DNA of 64,000 nucleotides from an uncultured Alphaproteobacteria bacterium (lineage in GTDB: Bacteria > Pseudomonadota > Alphaproteobacteria > HIMB59 > GCA-002718135): NCBI GenBank assembly GCA_902587565.1, contig CACILT010000001.1:124001-188000 (forward strand). The letters are read 5' to 3'. This document shows, in pieces, positions 26,441 through 34,967 of the stretch (position 1 is the stretch's first letter; each line of letters opens with the position of its first letter). The position numbers and the translations under genes were made by a program. The notes under the pieces were generated by a model. It had not been told where the DNA came from. It saw only the letters and a list, made by a program, of their open reading frames with translations, and did not search any database.

Positions 26441-27229
26441 TTATTTAAACCAATTAACTTCTGTTTTTAAAAAATCCTCTGTATGAATAATTAATGCGTC
26501 AGATCGAATTATTGCAACATTATAATTTGTATCTGTATTTGCCGTTCCTAAACGATATTCATTTGAAAAGTTAGGTATTAGAGGAGACCAAGTACTTCTT
26601 GGGGAGGAAAAAGTAATACCGCAATAAGAACCAGAACTTGTAATGTGTTGATGACCAAAAAAAATATGTTTTATTATCTTATTATTTTTAGTTAAAATTT
26701 GTTGAAACTCTTTTTTTTGTTGTAATCCTATTCCATCACTTTCCTCTTTTACTAATGCCAGTGGATTATGATGCATAAAGATATACGTATCTGTATTAGT
26801 TTTACCTAAAATATTATTTAACCATTCTTGCCTCTCTTCACAGTAATGTCCTTGGTGAGTATTAATCAGATTAGTATCTATAAAAATTAAACGTTTATTA
26901 TCTATATCCTTAAAGTATTGAATAAATCCATTTGGATCGGTTTCAATATTAGGAAAGTTTATTTTAAACTCATCTCTGTTATCATGATTACCTATAATTA
27001 GTTGAGGATTTAAATTCTTTGGCAGACCTGCTTCATCAATTATTTTTAAAAATAACTGATAAGAATCTTTATCACCTAAGTCTGTAATATCACCAGTGAT
27101 GGCAAATAAATCTGCATCACCATGATTATTTTTTATATGAGTTAATGCTTTTTTAAATTTACTGACAGGATCTATGCCATGAATCTTATCTATATAAATA
27201 TGAGGGTCTGAAAGGTGAATAATTTTCAT
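26441..27229 (-). CDS. Calcineurin-like metallophosphoesterase (CpdA/GpdQ type)
   Basis: A 262-residue two-metal phosphoesterase. The motifs are in order: LSDPHI at 6-11, TGDITDLGD near 45, IGNHDNRD near 78, MHHNPLA near 151 and FFGHQHI near 194. This is the class III phosphodiesterase family, whose members cleave cyclic nucleotides or glycerophosphodiesters. The opening is DPH rather than the more common DTH or DIH. Beside phosphonate genes it may release phosphate or alcohols from phosphodiesters, or act on a phosphonate ester. The specificity cannot be read from sequence. It lies 21 bases after the AllA-like gene. Confidence 0.87.
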   Translation of the reverse strand: MKIIHLSDPHIYIDKIHGIDPVSKFKKALTHIKNNHGDADLFAITGDITDLGDKDSYQLFLKIIDEAGLPKNLNPQLIIGNHDNRDEFKINFPNIETDPNGFIQYFKDIDNKRLIFIDTNLINTHQGHYCEERQEWLNNILGKTNTDTYIFMHHNPLALVKEESDGIGLQQKKEFQQILTKNNKIIKHIFFGHQHITSSGSYCGITFSSPRSTWSPLIPNFSNEYRLGTANTDTNYNVAIIRSDALIIHTEDFLKTEVNWFK

Positions 27230-27249
27230 TATTAAATATAAATTTATAA

Positions 27250-27882
27250 TTAGATCGCAGTTTTAAAATAAATATACTTATTAAATTCCTCTTTTAAGTC
27301 GATGCTAACTCTTGCATGTACTTTACCTTGTTTTCCTTGAAACGATTGTTTTTCTGTAACTGGAAACACCCCTTCATGCCAAATATTTGGATGAATATAC
27401 AAACCTTTTGATCCGTCACAATAAAATGCTTTAAAATGTTCTGGTTCAATGTCGTCTGTAGGTAAGGCTAAAGGACAAATAAATGGTTTATTTTCTTCAG
27501 GAAAGAAAAGCTGACCTCCATCAGGATGATAATTTGCATGCCATAAAAAAATTTTTGTTGGATCTGAATATTTATCTTTTTGTAATTCTTGATCAGGATT
27601 ATTGGCATAACCCAGTATATATTTTCCATCTACTTCATAATCGCTCTTATGTTGAACAGCATTATTTTGCCCATAAAGCACGTCACCTTGCCACCAGGTA
27701 TCAAAAGAACCTTCGGTAGTTCCACCTTCATTACCAGTTCCCTCTTCTATGTCACGCCATCCTTGTTTTGGCCAAGTAACAATTTCAATATCACTATTTT
27801 CAAAACTATCGATTAAATACCCATATCCTTTAAGATTTTCATTTGTTGCTTTAACTAAAGGTATTTCAATTTCTTTTGTCAT
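27250..27882 (-). CDS. Ureidoglycolate lyase (AllA)-like protein in a phosphonate cluster
   Basis: A 210-residue protein that resembles the AllA family. The HP-x3-Q motif is H119, P120 and Q124 (YHPDGGQLFFP), and the C-terminal NIWHEGVFPV (His169) matches the conserved GVWH region. Extra histidines at 115 and 164 could add metal ligands. AllA itself cleaves ureidoglycolate in purine breakdown, but no other allantoin gene is present. It lies 8 bases after phnW on the same strand, so a different substrate connected with aminoethylphosphonate is likely. The true function is unknown. Confidence 0.7.
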   Translation of the reverse strand: MTKEIEIPLVKATNENLKGYGYLIDSFENSDIEIVTWPKQGWRDIEEGTGNEGGTTEGSFDTWWQGDVLYGQNNAVQHKSDYEVDGKYILGYANNPDQELQKDKYSDPTKIFLWHANYHPDGGQLFFPEENKPFICPLALPTDDIEPEHFKAFYCDGSKGLYIHPNIWHEGVFPVTEKQSFQGKQGKVHARVSIDLKEEFNKYIYFKTAI

Positions 27883-27889
27883 TGTTTTG

Positions 27890-28987
27890 TTAGTTTAATG
27901 TTAGTCCCAACTCAGTAACAACTTCTTTTACAGCTTTTATTGTATCCATCATGTCTTGTTCATTTAAATTACCAATACACCCAATTCTAAAAGTTTCTGC
28001 CACTGTTAGTTTTCCTGGATAAATTAAAAAATCTTTTTCACTAAGAGCATTATAAAATTGCTCAAAGTTAAATTTAGGATCATTAGGTTGTTTAAAAGTA
28101 ATAATAATTGGTGCTTGTAAATTATCAGGAAGTAGTTGCTCAAATCCCAACTCTTTCATTCCATTACAAATAATTTCACAATTTTTTTTATATCTTTTAC
28201 CTCTTCCTTCTACACCGCCTTGTTCTTTATGTTCTTCAATAGCTTGGTTGAATGCAGCTAATACGTGTGTTGGAGGTGTAAATCGCCATTGTTTATTTTT
28301 TTCCATTGCTTGCCATTGATCATATAAGTCTAGACTTAGTGAGTGACTATTGCCTTTTGCATTTTGAATAACTTCATTTTTAACAAGAATGAAACCAACA
28401 CCTGGCACACCTTCTAAGCATTTGTTTGATGAAGCGGCTACAGCATCAAAAGTAATTATTTTAGAACTTAAGGGTAATGCACCAAAGGCACTCATTGCAT
28501 CGATGAATAACGATAAATTTTTCCCTTCAACCAATTTTGCAATGTCTTCAATAGGATTTAAAATACCCGATGTTGTTTCACAATATACGGCAAAGACGTG
28601 TGTTAAGCTGTTGCTATCAATTAACTCTTCAATTTTATTGATGTCATGAACTTCATGTTCAGCAACTTCATATTCAATAAAATCTCTCCCTAAATATGTG
28701 CACATTTTTTTCATTCTTTGTCCGTAAGCACCATTGATCAGAATCAGAATTTTAGAATCTTTTTGAGTAAGAGAGCTCACCATCGACTCTACAGCAAAAG
28801 TTCCACTTCCCTGCATTGGAACACATTGATATTTATCTTCACCATCTATTAATTTAACAAGGGAATCTCTAATTGATGCATTGAGATCAATAAATTTTGT
28901 ATCTCTCGAACCCCAATCATGAAGCATAGCCTCTTTTGTTGACATCGATGTCGTGAGAGGTCCAGGGGTTAATAATTTTTTATCCAT
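27890..28987 (-). CDS. phnW: 2-Aminoethylphosphonate:pyruvate aminotransferase
   Basis: A 365-residue class V PLP aminotransferase that converts 2-aminoethylphosphonate and pyruvate to phosphonoacetaldehyde and alanine. The opening LLTPGPLTTS and MLHDWGSRD are PhnW signatures. The PLP lysine lies in AASSNKCLEGVPGVGF. It is first in a leftward set with the AllA-like and phosphoesterase genes and is divergent from the HD oxygenase. Its product feeds PhnY, encoded at 20210. No phosphonatase (PhnX) is seen, so the PhnY-PhnA route is the one available in this window. Confidence 0.93.
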   Translation of the reverse strand: MDKKLLTPGPLTTSMSTKEAMLHDWGSRDTKFIDLNASIRDSLVKLIDGEDKYQCVPMQGSGTFAVESMVSSLTQKDSKILILINGAYGQRMKKMCTYLGRDFIEYEVAEHEVHDINKIEELIDSNSLTHVFAVYCETTSGILNPIEDIAKLVEGKNLSLFIDAMSAFGALPLSSKIITFDAVAASSNKCLEGVPGVGFILVKNEVIQNAKGNSHSLSLDLYDQWQAMEKNKQWRFTPPTHVLAAFNQAIEEHKEQGGVEGRGKRYKKNCEIICNGMKELGFEQLLPDNLQAPIIITFKQPNDPKFNFEQFYNALSEKDFLIYPGKLTVAETFRIGCIGNLNEQDMMDTIKAVKEVVTELGLTLN

Positions 28988-28989
28988 TA

Positions 28990-29010
28990 AATATTTACTT
29001 AATAAATATT
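28990..29010 (-). repeat. 8-bp inverted repeat just before phnW
   Basis: AATATTTA (28990-28997) and TAAATATT (29003-29010) form a perfect inverted repeat with a 5-base centre, three bases before the phnW start codon on the minus strand. A second pair, CTTATTA (29029-29035) and TAATAAG (29059-29065), lies further into the 88-base divergent gap. Either could be a regulator site, but both are wholly AT and may be chance. Confidence 0.25.
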
Positions 29011-29075
29011 ATTATAAATTTGATCAATCTTATTAAAGTTGGAATTGAATTTATTTTCTAATAAGTTAATTATAA

Positions 29076-29651
29076 ATGAGAATGGAAGAAAATATTGTAG
29101 ATTATCTCTTAGATCTTTTGAAAACAAAAGGTGCTGATATTCAATATGGTAATGAGGATGTGACTCAGCTTGAGCACGCACTCCAATGTGCTGAACTTGC
29201 TGAAAAACATAAATTACCAGGACCAACAATTGCTGCAGCATTACTGCATGATGTTGGCCACCTTATTTATGAGGACGGCGATCCCATTCATGAAGGGAAA
29301 GATGGTCATCATGAAAACTTAGGTGCTGATTTTTTAAAAAAATATTTTGGTGAAGATGTTATTTTACCAATAAGAGCACATGTTGATTCAAAAAGATATT
29401 TATCAAGTGTTGAAGAGGGTTATTATGATAGCCTATCAGAAGCATCGAAACTTTCGTTAAAAGTTCAAGGCGGTCCTTTCACAAAAGAAGAAGCAGATGC
29501 GTTTATAAGCAAACCTTTTATGGATGAGGCAGTAGAGCTTAGAAGATTTGATGATCTAGCAAAAATTCTAGATAAAAAAACTCCCGATGTTGAACATTTT
29601 CGCCCCTATTTAGAAGAAGCAAGACAGTCTTTTTTAGCTAAACAAGCGTAA
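29076..29651 (+). CDS. HD-domain mixed-valent diiron oxygenase, PhnZ-like
   Basis: A 191-residue HD-fold protein of the phosphonate-associated group (TIGR03276). The residues line up closely with those of PhnZ as I recall them: Tyr24, Glu27, His34, the HD pair His58-Asp59 with His62, His79, His102, Lys106, and Asp159 or Asp160 in RRFDD. PhnZ oxidatively splits 1-hydroxy-2-aminoethylphosphonate into glycine and phosphate. No partner dioxygenase (PhnY*) is in this window, so the substrate may differ or the partner lies elsewhere. It is divergent from phnW and followed directly by a Cys phosphatase gene. Confidence 0.85.
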   Translation: MRMEENIVDYLLDLLKTKGADIQYGNEDVTQLEHALQCAELAEKHKLPGPTIAAALLHDVGHLIYEDGDPIHEGKDGHHENLGADFLKKYFGEDVILPIRAHVDSKRYLSSVEEGYYDSLSEASKLSLKVQGGPFTKEEADAFISKPFMDEAVELRRFDDLAKILDKKTPDVEHFRPYLEEARQSFLAKQA

Positions 29652-30176
29652 ATGCAATTTAGCAATTATGATTTTATTGACTCTAAGTCATTTGCAGGAA
29701 AAATTATATTAACTTCTTTTCCAGGTCTTAACTCTAATGGTTTATTTGAAGAAACAATTTTAGCAAACGAATTAGAAATATTTAAAAATAATAATTGTAG
29801 TTCTATTACTTCTTTTGTTGAAGATAGCGAATTTGAAAAATTGTGTGATAAAACTTTGTTTGTCAAAAATATTTATGAACATAAATTACATTGGTACCAT
29901 TTACCCATTTATGACATGGGAGCACCAGATAAAGATTTTAAATATAAATGGGAAACAACAAAAGTTTTATTAAAGAACGAATTGATAGATGGTAAAAACA
30001 TAGTTTTACATTGCCGTGGAGGAAAAGGAAGAGCTGGCACTATAGCTGCTATTTTACTTGTTGAATTTAATTATGAAAAACAAGAAGCTATTGATCTAGT
30101 ACGATCAAGAAGAAAAGGAGCTATTGAGTCAAAAATCCAAGAAGATTTTATTTTTTCTTATCGAGCAGTTAATTAA
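29652..30176 (+). CDS. Cysteine-based dual-specificity phosphatase-like protein (CDKN3 type)
   Basis: A 174-residue protein with the P-loop H120-C121-RGGKG-R127 (C-x5-R) and a possible acid Asp88 in PIYDMG. This is the pattern of cyclin-dependent kinase inhibitor 3-like phosphatases. Such proteins remove phosphate from phosphotyrosine or phosphosugars. Its ATG follows the stop of the PhnZ-like gene without a gap, so the two are co-translated and may act together. A small-molecule substrate is more likely than a protein one here, but that is inference. The last four bases overlap the convergent pit gene. Confidence 0.82.
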   Translation: MQFSNYDFIDSKSFAGKIILTSFPGLNSNGLFEETILANELEIFKNNNCSSITSFVEDSEFEKLCDKTLFVKNIYEHKLHWYHLPIYDMGAPDKDFKYKWETTKVLLKNELIDGKNIVLHCRGGKGRAGTIAAILLVEFNYEKQEAIDLVRSRRKGAIESKIQEDFIFSYRAVN

Positions 30177-31225
30177 AAAGAGACCGTTAAATTAAAAATA
30201 TTTTCTAGAATAAATAAAACAATTAAAGAAATTAAAGCTGCAATTATAGGTAGCGTCATCCAACCCAAAGAAATTCTACCTGCAATTGACCATTGAACCT
30301 CTTTTCCTCCTTTTAAAAGACCAATTCCAATTACGCCGCCGACAACAGCTTGGGAACTTGATACTGGTACCAAAGGTATAGAGGGAAGATTTATAGATTG
30401 TAAAAAAGCACTTATACCCTGGGATGCAAATAAAAATAAAACAATAGAATGCGATATAACAACAATAAATGCTGCCACTGGTGTCATTTTTAAGAGATCA
30501 TTACCCACGGTAAACATAACTCTTTTCGAGTAAGTAAAAACACCAACAGCTATTGCTAAACCACCCAGCAGAAATAATTGTTCTTTTGAGGAAAAGACAA
30601 ATAAATTTCCAATAGTAACATCAGTAAACGGTGATATAGGTACGAAGACACCCATTACATTGGCAATATTGTTTGCACCTAAACTATAAGCACCAAAAGC
30701 ACCCGCTAAAAGTAAAGCTGTTCTTGTATAGGCATCAAGTCTGAGAATATGTAACTTTCTATTGAGTATAACTCTTTTTGTAAAAGTAAATAAACCCATT
30801 GCAATAACTCCTGCAATGATAGGACAGAGTATCCATGTTCCTAAAATAGTAATTAAAACTTGAAGATTAGTTGAAGATCCCGTGTATAAATTCCAACCAA
30901 CAATTGCTCCAACGATCGCTTGCGTTGTAGAAACAGGCAAGCCAACTTTGGTCATTAAATAAACGGATATGCCTGCAGCCACACATGCTGCAAAGGCACC
31001 AGGTAATGCATTAATAGCACCTAACTTACCTAAAGTTTCTGTTGTTCCTGCTCCACTAATAATTGCACCTAGAATAACAAAGACACTACAAATAATTGCT
31101 GCACTTGTGAAACTAACCATTCGTGTTCCAACAGCAGTTCCAAAAACATTTGCTGCATCATTGGCGCCAAGTGACCAACCTAAAAAAAGACCACCAAATA
31201 AAAAAATTAGAATTGTAATTTCCAT
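30173..31225 (-). CDS. pit: PiT-family low-affinity phosphate transporter
   Basis: A 350-residue membrane transporter with about ten helices. It shows the duplicated PiT signature: LGWSLGANDAANVFGTAVG near residue 16 and AYSLGANNIANVMG near residue 180. PVSTTQAIVGAIVGW and VPVSSSQAVVGGVIG mark the two halves. It brings phosphate (and arsenate) into the cell with a cation. It lies six bases after a DUF47 gene, the usual partner, and a PhoB-like site stands before the pair, which suggests phosphate-dependent expression. Confidence 0.93.
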   Translation of the reverse strand: MEITILIFLFGGLFLGWSLGANDAANVFGTAVGTRMVSFTSAAIICSVFVILGAIISGAGTTETLGKLGAINALPGAFAACVAAGISVYLMTKVGLPVSTTQAIVGAIVGWNLYTGSSTNLQVLITILGTWILCPIIAGVIAMGLFTFTKRVILNRKLHILRLDAYTRTALLLAGAFGAYSLGANNIANVMGVFVPISPFTDVTIGNLFVFSSKEQLFLLGGLAIAVGVFTYSKRVMFTVGNDLLKMTPVAAFIVVISHSIVLFLFASQGISAFLQSINLPSIPLVPVSSSQAVVGGVIGIGLLKGGKEVQWSIAGRISLGWMTLPIIAALISLIVLFILENIFNLTVSF

Positions 31226-31231
31226 TGAAAA

Positions 31232-31894
31232 TTAAACGGAGCGTTTAATAGCGTAAATTTGAACCTCGTCAGCTATGTCTTCTGCTTGATCACAAATACG
31301 ATCAATCTTTTCTACAAAATATCGAAGATGCATTTTTTGATCTAGAGGTAATTCAGAATCAAAAATTCTTCTTGCAAGTGAACTAAATTTTATATCAGAT
31401 TCTTTTTCATAAAAAGTTACTTTATGAGCATTATCTCTAACAGATTTAATATCTCTAAAAAATGATCGGACAGTCAAACAAAGTGACTCAACACAATTTA
31501 CAACAGTCTCTGTTAACTCAATAAGATCTTCATGAAATTCTTTTGGAAAATTAGGTTTTTGAATAGAGAAGTGATAGCAATTTCCTTGGTACATTCCAAT
31601 TAATTCGTCGATGTGTTCTAGAAGTCGTAACACATCACTTCTTGCATCTGGGATTAGTGTTTCTTCATAAAGAGTATGCTCAACATCTTTTGTAATTTTG
31701 TCGGCCTTACTTTCCATTTCTTTAACTTTTTCAACCATTTCCTCAAATTTACCATTGGCGGAATGATTGAGATAAGTTGGAACTATCGATTTAAATACTA
31801 AGCCCACTTCAGAGACAATATCAACAAACTCATCAATTTCTCTTTCAAGCTTTTTGGTATCACCAAATAATGATGCACTTTTTAATCCAAACAT
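31232..31894 (-). CDS. DUF47 family (PhoU-like) Pit accessory protein
   Basis: A 220-residue soluble helical protein of the TIGR00153/DUF47 group, distantly related to PhoU. It has long amphipathic helices with MESKADKITKDVEHTLYEETL and SDVLRLLEHIDELIG, the metal-binding type of motif in PhoU-like proteins. Genes of this family nearly always lie beside pit, as here, and are thought to control or be needed for the transporter. It is the first gene of the pair. Confidence 0.9.
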   Translation of the reverse strand: MFGLKSASLFGDTKKLEREIDEFVDIVSEVGLVFKSIVPTYLNHSANGKFEEMVEKVKEMESKADKITKDVEHTLYEETLIPDARSDVLRLLEHIDELIGMYQGNCYHFSIQKPNFPKEFHEDLIELTETVVNCVESLCLTVRSFFRDIKSVRDNAHKVTFYEKESDIKFSSLARRIFDSELPLDQKMHLRYFVEKIDRICDQAEDIADEVQIYAIKRSV

Positions 31895-31940
31895 GGCGTG
31901 CTTATAGAACTTTTCAAAAAAAAAGAAAGAAATGTTAAAT

Positions 31941-31962
31941 TTTTGTTACAATTTGATTAATA
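31941..31962 (-). promoter_or_regulatory. Two 11-bp repeats before the DUF47-pit pair, candidate PhoB box
   Basis: On the minus strand the site reads TATTAATCAAA (31952-31962) then TTGTAACAAAA (31941-31951), in 11-base register. The second unit is identical to the second unit before phoB. It lies about 50 bases before the start codon of the DUF47 gene at 31894. Confidence 0.45.
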
Positions 31963-32017
31963 TCTTTATCTTTAAGTAAAGTGTAATATTCGCAATATAT
32001 AGAATTTAGGAGAAGAT

Positions 32018-32245
32018 ATGACAGATTTATCAATTAATAGAATTAAGTGGTTTAGCACCGCGTTAATTTTATCAGGAATATTATTAACCAATTTAAATGC
32101 GTATCCAATTAACATAATTATTCACGGTACAGGTGCTGTTGGTTGGTCAATTGTTGGTTATATGACAAAAGATAGAGCTCTGCTCACAAACTTTGGTTTA
32201 CAACTCCCACTATTTATTTTTGGATATATTTATTTGCTGACATGA
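32018..32245 (+). CDS. Small hypothetical membrane protein (75 residues)
   Basis: A 75-residue protein with two or three hydrophobic segments (ILSGILLTNL, IIIHGTGAVGWSIVGYM, LPLFIFGYIYLL). It starts after a good ribosome site (AGGAGA, 32009-32014) and overlaps arsC by four bases, so it is real and co-translated. I do not recognise a named family with certainty; similar short proteins occur in marine alphaproteobacteria. Its function is unknown. Confidence 0.75.
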   Translation: MTDLSINRIKWFSTALILSGILLTNLNAYPINIIIHGTGAVGWSIVGYMTKDRALLTNFGLQLPLFIFGYIYLLT

Positions 32246-32661
32246 AAAATAAAAATATTCTTTTTATGTGTGTTGCTAATTCAGCAAGAAGTCAAATGGC
32301 TGAAGGAATTGCAAAAAAATTATATCCTAATTGTATTATTCAAAGTGCAGGATCAGTGCCCAAAGAAGTTAATCCCAATGCTATCGAGGTTATGGGTGAA
32401 ATCGATATTGATATATCAAAACATTATTCAAAAGATTTTGAAAGTTTAGACAAAAAATTTAGAGATGAATTAAATACCGTTTTTACGCTTTGTAAAGAAG
32501 AGGTATGTCCAGTTTTAAATTCCAAAGCTCAGATATTTTCAATACCATTTGATGATCCAGCATCAGATCATTTTAGTTCAAACCAATTAGATAAATTTAG
32601 AGAAGTAAGAGACTCAATTTTTATTAAATTGAAAGAACTAAAAAATTTATTTGAAAACTAA
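32242..32661 (+). CDS. arsC: Arsenate reductase / low-molecular-weight phosphatase family
   Basis: A 139-residue protein with the P-loop C10-VANSA-R16-S and a DP pair at 105-106. It also has two further cysteines, Cys84 and Cys89 (TLCKEEVC), which are the relay of the thioredoxin-linked arsenate reductases. It would reduce arsenate to arsenite, useful where arsenate enters through phosphate carriers such as Pit. It is coupled to a small membrane protein. An aquaporin gene at 36361 may help arsenite leave. Confidence 0.88.
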   Translation: MKNKNILFMCVANSARSQMAEGIAKKLYPNCIIQSAGSVPKEVNPNAIEVMGEIDIDISKHYSKDFESLDKKFRDELNTVFTLCKEEVCPVLNSKAQIFSIPFDDPASDHFSSNQLDKFREVRDSIFIKLKELKNLFEN

Positions 32662-32743
32662 TAAATTTAAATATTAGTTTAATTTATAAAAATTTAATAT
32701 TCTATTAATACGTCTGTAAAAAATAAAATTTAAATACTTTTTA

Positions 32744-32792
32744 CCACTCACAGTATTATTTCTTCCTGCTTATGTCCAATTATTGTGAGTGG
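32744..32792 (+). other. Long stem-loop between arsC and ppk1
   Basis: CCACTCACA (32744-32752) pairs with TGTGAGTGG (32784-32792), and three more pairs (one G-U) extend the stem to 12 on the plus strand. The loop is about 25 bases and contains CTTCCTGCTTATG. There is no T-run, so it is not a standard terminator. The RNA folds better from the plus strand, that is as a tail of the arsC transcript. The rest of the 140-base gap is AT-rich with nothing recognisable. Confidence 0.45.
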
Positions 32793-32801
32793 GATTAAAT
32801 T

Positions 32802-34907
32802 CTATTTTCCAATTTTTAAATTAGACTTAGCTCTAGATTTAAGTTTTGCTGAACCCCTCCCAGACAAGCTTGGATTTTTGATAAAAAAATTGTGAGAGGA
32901 AAATTTTTTCTCTTTGCTTGATATTTCTTTTTTCTGATAATTGCCATTACTTAACATTTGCCAAGAATTTGTATTATCTGTCATACTGGCAATTAAGATC
33001 TGATTTAATATTTGTTCATGTACAGTTTCATTTTCAATAGGAATAAATGTTTCAACCCGCCTATCTAGATTTCTTTGCATTAAATCGGCAGAAGAAATAA
33101 ACAAGATATTTTTTCTATGAGGGAATTTATGACCGTTATAAAAACAATATATTCTCGTATGTTCTAAAAAACGACCAATTATACTTTTAACAACTATATT
33201 TTCCGATAGATTTTCTTTACCAGGTATTAGAGAGCAAATTCCTCTTATTAACAATTCAATTTTTACATTTTTTTGAGATGCTTTATAAAATTCATCAATA
33301 ATTTGTTTATCAACAAGAGAATTACACTTACAAACTATTCCAGATGGTTTATTTTTTCCAGCATTTGTAATTTCATTTCTAATTAGTTCATTTAATTTGT
33401 TTCTTGCAGTTATTGGAGAATATACTATTTTTTTTATTGTGGTTGGTTCTGAATAACTAGTTAAATAATTAAACATTTTTGCAGCATCATTTGTTAATGT
33501 TTTGTCACAGGTGAAGTAAGATAAATCCATATAAACTCTTGCATTTCTCGGGTGATAATTACCTGTTCCATAATGTGCGTAATTTACAACAGAATTCATT
33601 TGCTTCCTTGTTACAAGTGTAATTTTTGCATGAGTTTTCATATCAATATTGCCAAAAACAACTTGCGCTCCAGCTAATTCTAATTCTTTTGCCCATTTTA
33701 AGTTACGCTCTTCATCAAAACGTGCTTGCAACTCTATAATGACAGTTACTAATTTTCCTTTTTGTGCTGCTCTAACTAAACTTGCTTCTATTGGTGAGTC
33801 ATCAGTAGTTCGATATAAAGTATGTTTTATTGATAAGACTTTTGGATCATCTGCAGCTTGATCAATAAACTGAGTCACTACTTCAAAAGATTCAAAAGGG
33901 TGATGAATAACAATATCTTTATTTGCTATAGCTTTAAAATAATCATTTTTAAAATCTTTAATTCTTTCAGGAAACCGTACCTTAAATTTTGGAAAAAATA
34001 ATTTTTTAAAATCTTTCAAGAAAATTGACTCTATACTCGAAAGATTAACGGGTATTGGCAGTTTATATGTATTTACATCCTTATAGTTAAGTTTTTTATT
34101 TATGAATTTAATTAAGTGACTAGATATACTTTCATCAAAATCAATTCTTATTACCTCTTGTCTTCTTCTCTCAAAAATAGCTTTTTGAAATACTAAAAAT
34201 AAATCTTCTCCTTCACCTCCTAATTCTAATTCACTATTCCTAATTGGTCTAAAAACACCTTTATCCAAAACCCTATCACACTGGAAAATTTCTTTTAAAG
34301 AAATAAGTAGGGCTGTCTCCATAGATACAAAACGTGTTTTTTTACCAGGTAATTTAATAAATTTTTCTAATCCCTCTGGCACTCTCAGTATTCCATAAAA
34401 AGTTTTTTTATTATTTATTAAACGACATACTAAGGTTGTTTCTTTATTTGGTATAAAAGGAAATGGGTGAGATGGATCAATAATAATTGGCGTTAAAACC
34501 CCCCAATTATTTTCTTCTAAATAATTTTTAATAAATGTTTTATCTTTTGTTTTCAGTGTTTTTTCTACATCTATATGGATTTTGTTTTCTGAAAGCTCTC
34601 TTAGTAAATCTATCCATATTGATTTTATATTTGAAATCATCTTCGATGTTTCTTTATCTATCAGCTTGAGTTGTTGTTGTGGTGTTAATCCATCAAAACT
34701 TTTATTTCGTGAAAATTTTTGAACATTCAATCCTGCTACTCTAACCATAAAAAATTCATCTAAATTAGAGAATGCTATTGATAAAAATCTAACCCTTTCT
34801 AAAAGTGGAATTTTACTATCAGATGTCTGACTTAAGACTCTTTCATTGAATTTTAGCCAAGACAATTCCCTGTTTGCATAGTTATAAGCAGTATTTTTTT
34901 TTAACAT
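32802..34907 (-). CDS. ppk1: Polyphosphate kinase 1
   Basis: A 701-residue enzyme that makes long polyphosphate from ATP, storing phosphate. All four PPK1 domains are visible: N-terminal YANRELSWLKFNERVL, middle DPSHPFPFIPNK, and two phospholipase D-like domains. The phosphorylated histidine is in KTHAKITLV, and the second conserved His is in EHTRIYCFYNG. The C-terminal 30 residues are basic. It stands in the same region as ppx and the phosphate transporters. Confidence 0.95.
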   Translation of the reverse strand: MLKKNTAYNYANRELSWLKFNERVLSQTSDSKIPLLERVRFLSIAFSNLDEFFMVRVAGLNVQKFSRNKSFDGLTPQQQLKLIDKETSKMISNIKSIWIDLLRELSENKIHIDVEKTLKTKDKTFIKNYLEENNWGVLTPIIIDPSHPFPFIPNKETTLVCRLINNKKTFYGILRVPEGLEKFIKLPGKKTRFVSMETALLISLKEIFQCDRVLDKGVFRPIRNSELELGGEGEDLFLVFQKAIFERRRQEVIRIDFDESISSHLIKFINKKLNYKDVNTYKLPIPVNLSSIESIFLKDFKKLFFPKFKVRFPERIKDFKNDYFKAIANKDIVIHHPFESFEVVTQFIDQAADDPKVLSIKHTLYRTTDDSPIEASLVRAAQKGKLVTVIIELQARFDEERNLKWAKELELAGAQVVFGNIDMKTHAKITLVTRKQMNSVVNYAHYGTGNYHPRNARVYMDLSYFTCDKTLTNDAAKMFNYLTSYSEPTTIKKIVYSPITARNKLNELIRNEITNAGKNKPSGIVCKCNSLVDKQIIDEFYKASQKNVKIELLIRGICSLIPGKENLSENIVVKSIIGRFLEHTRIYCFYNGHKFPHRKNILFISSADLMQRNLDRRVETFIPIENETVHEQILNQILIASMTDNTNSWQMLSNGNYQKKEISSKEKKFSSHNFFIKNPSLSGRGSAKLKSRAKSNLKIGK

Positions 34908-34967
34908 AATTTTTTTTTATATTTTTTAGGTATAAAAAAAACATGTTCATAAAAAATTCATATTTCT

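Noticed and set aside
27250..27882. Reading the AllA-like gene as the missing PhnY* dioxygenase
   Set aside because: It lacks the H-x-D...H pattern of 2-oxoglutarate dioxygenases and carries the AllA HP-x3-Q motif.
29003..29241. Minus-strand frame across the start of the HD oxygenase
   Set aside because: It overlaps the strongly supported HD protein and has no recognisable domain.
14957..29651. PhnCDE transporter, C-P lyase or phosphonatase (PhnX) genes
   Set aside because: I looked for them because of phnA, phnY and phnW; none is in this window.
33550..33660. Extra TTGTAAC/GTTACAA matches inside coding DNA (also near 706 and 37145)
   Set aside because: They are single units without an 11-base partner and lie within genes, so they look like chance.
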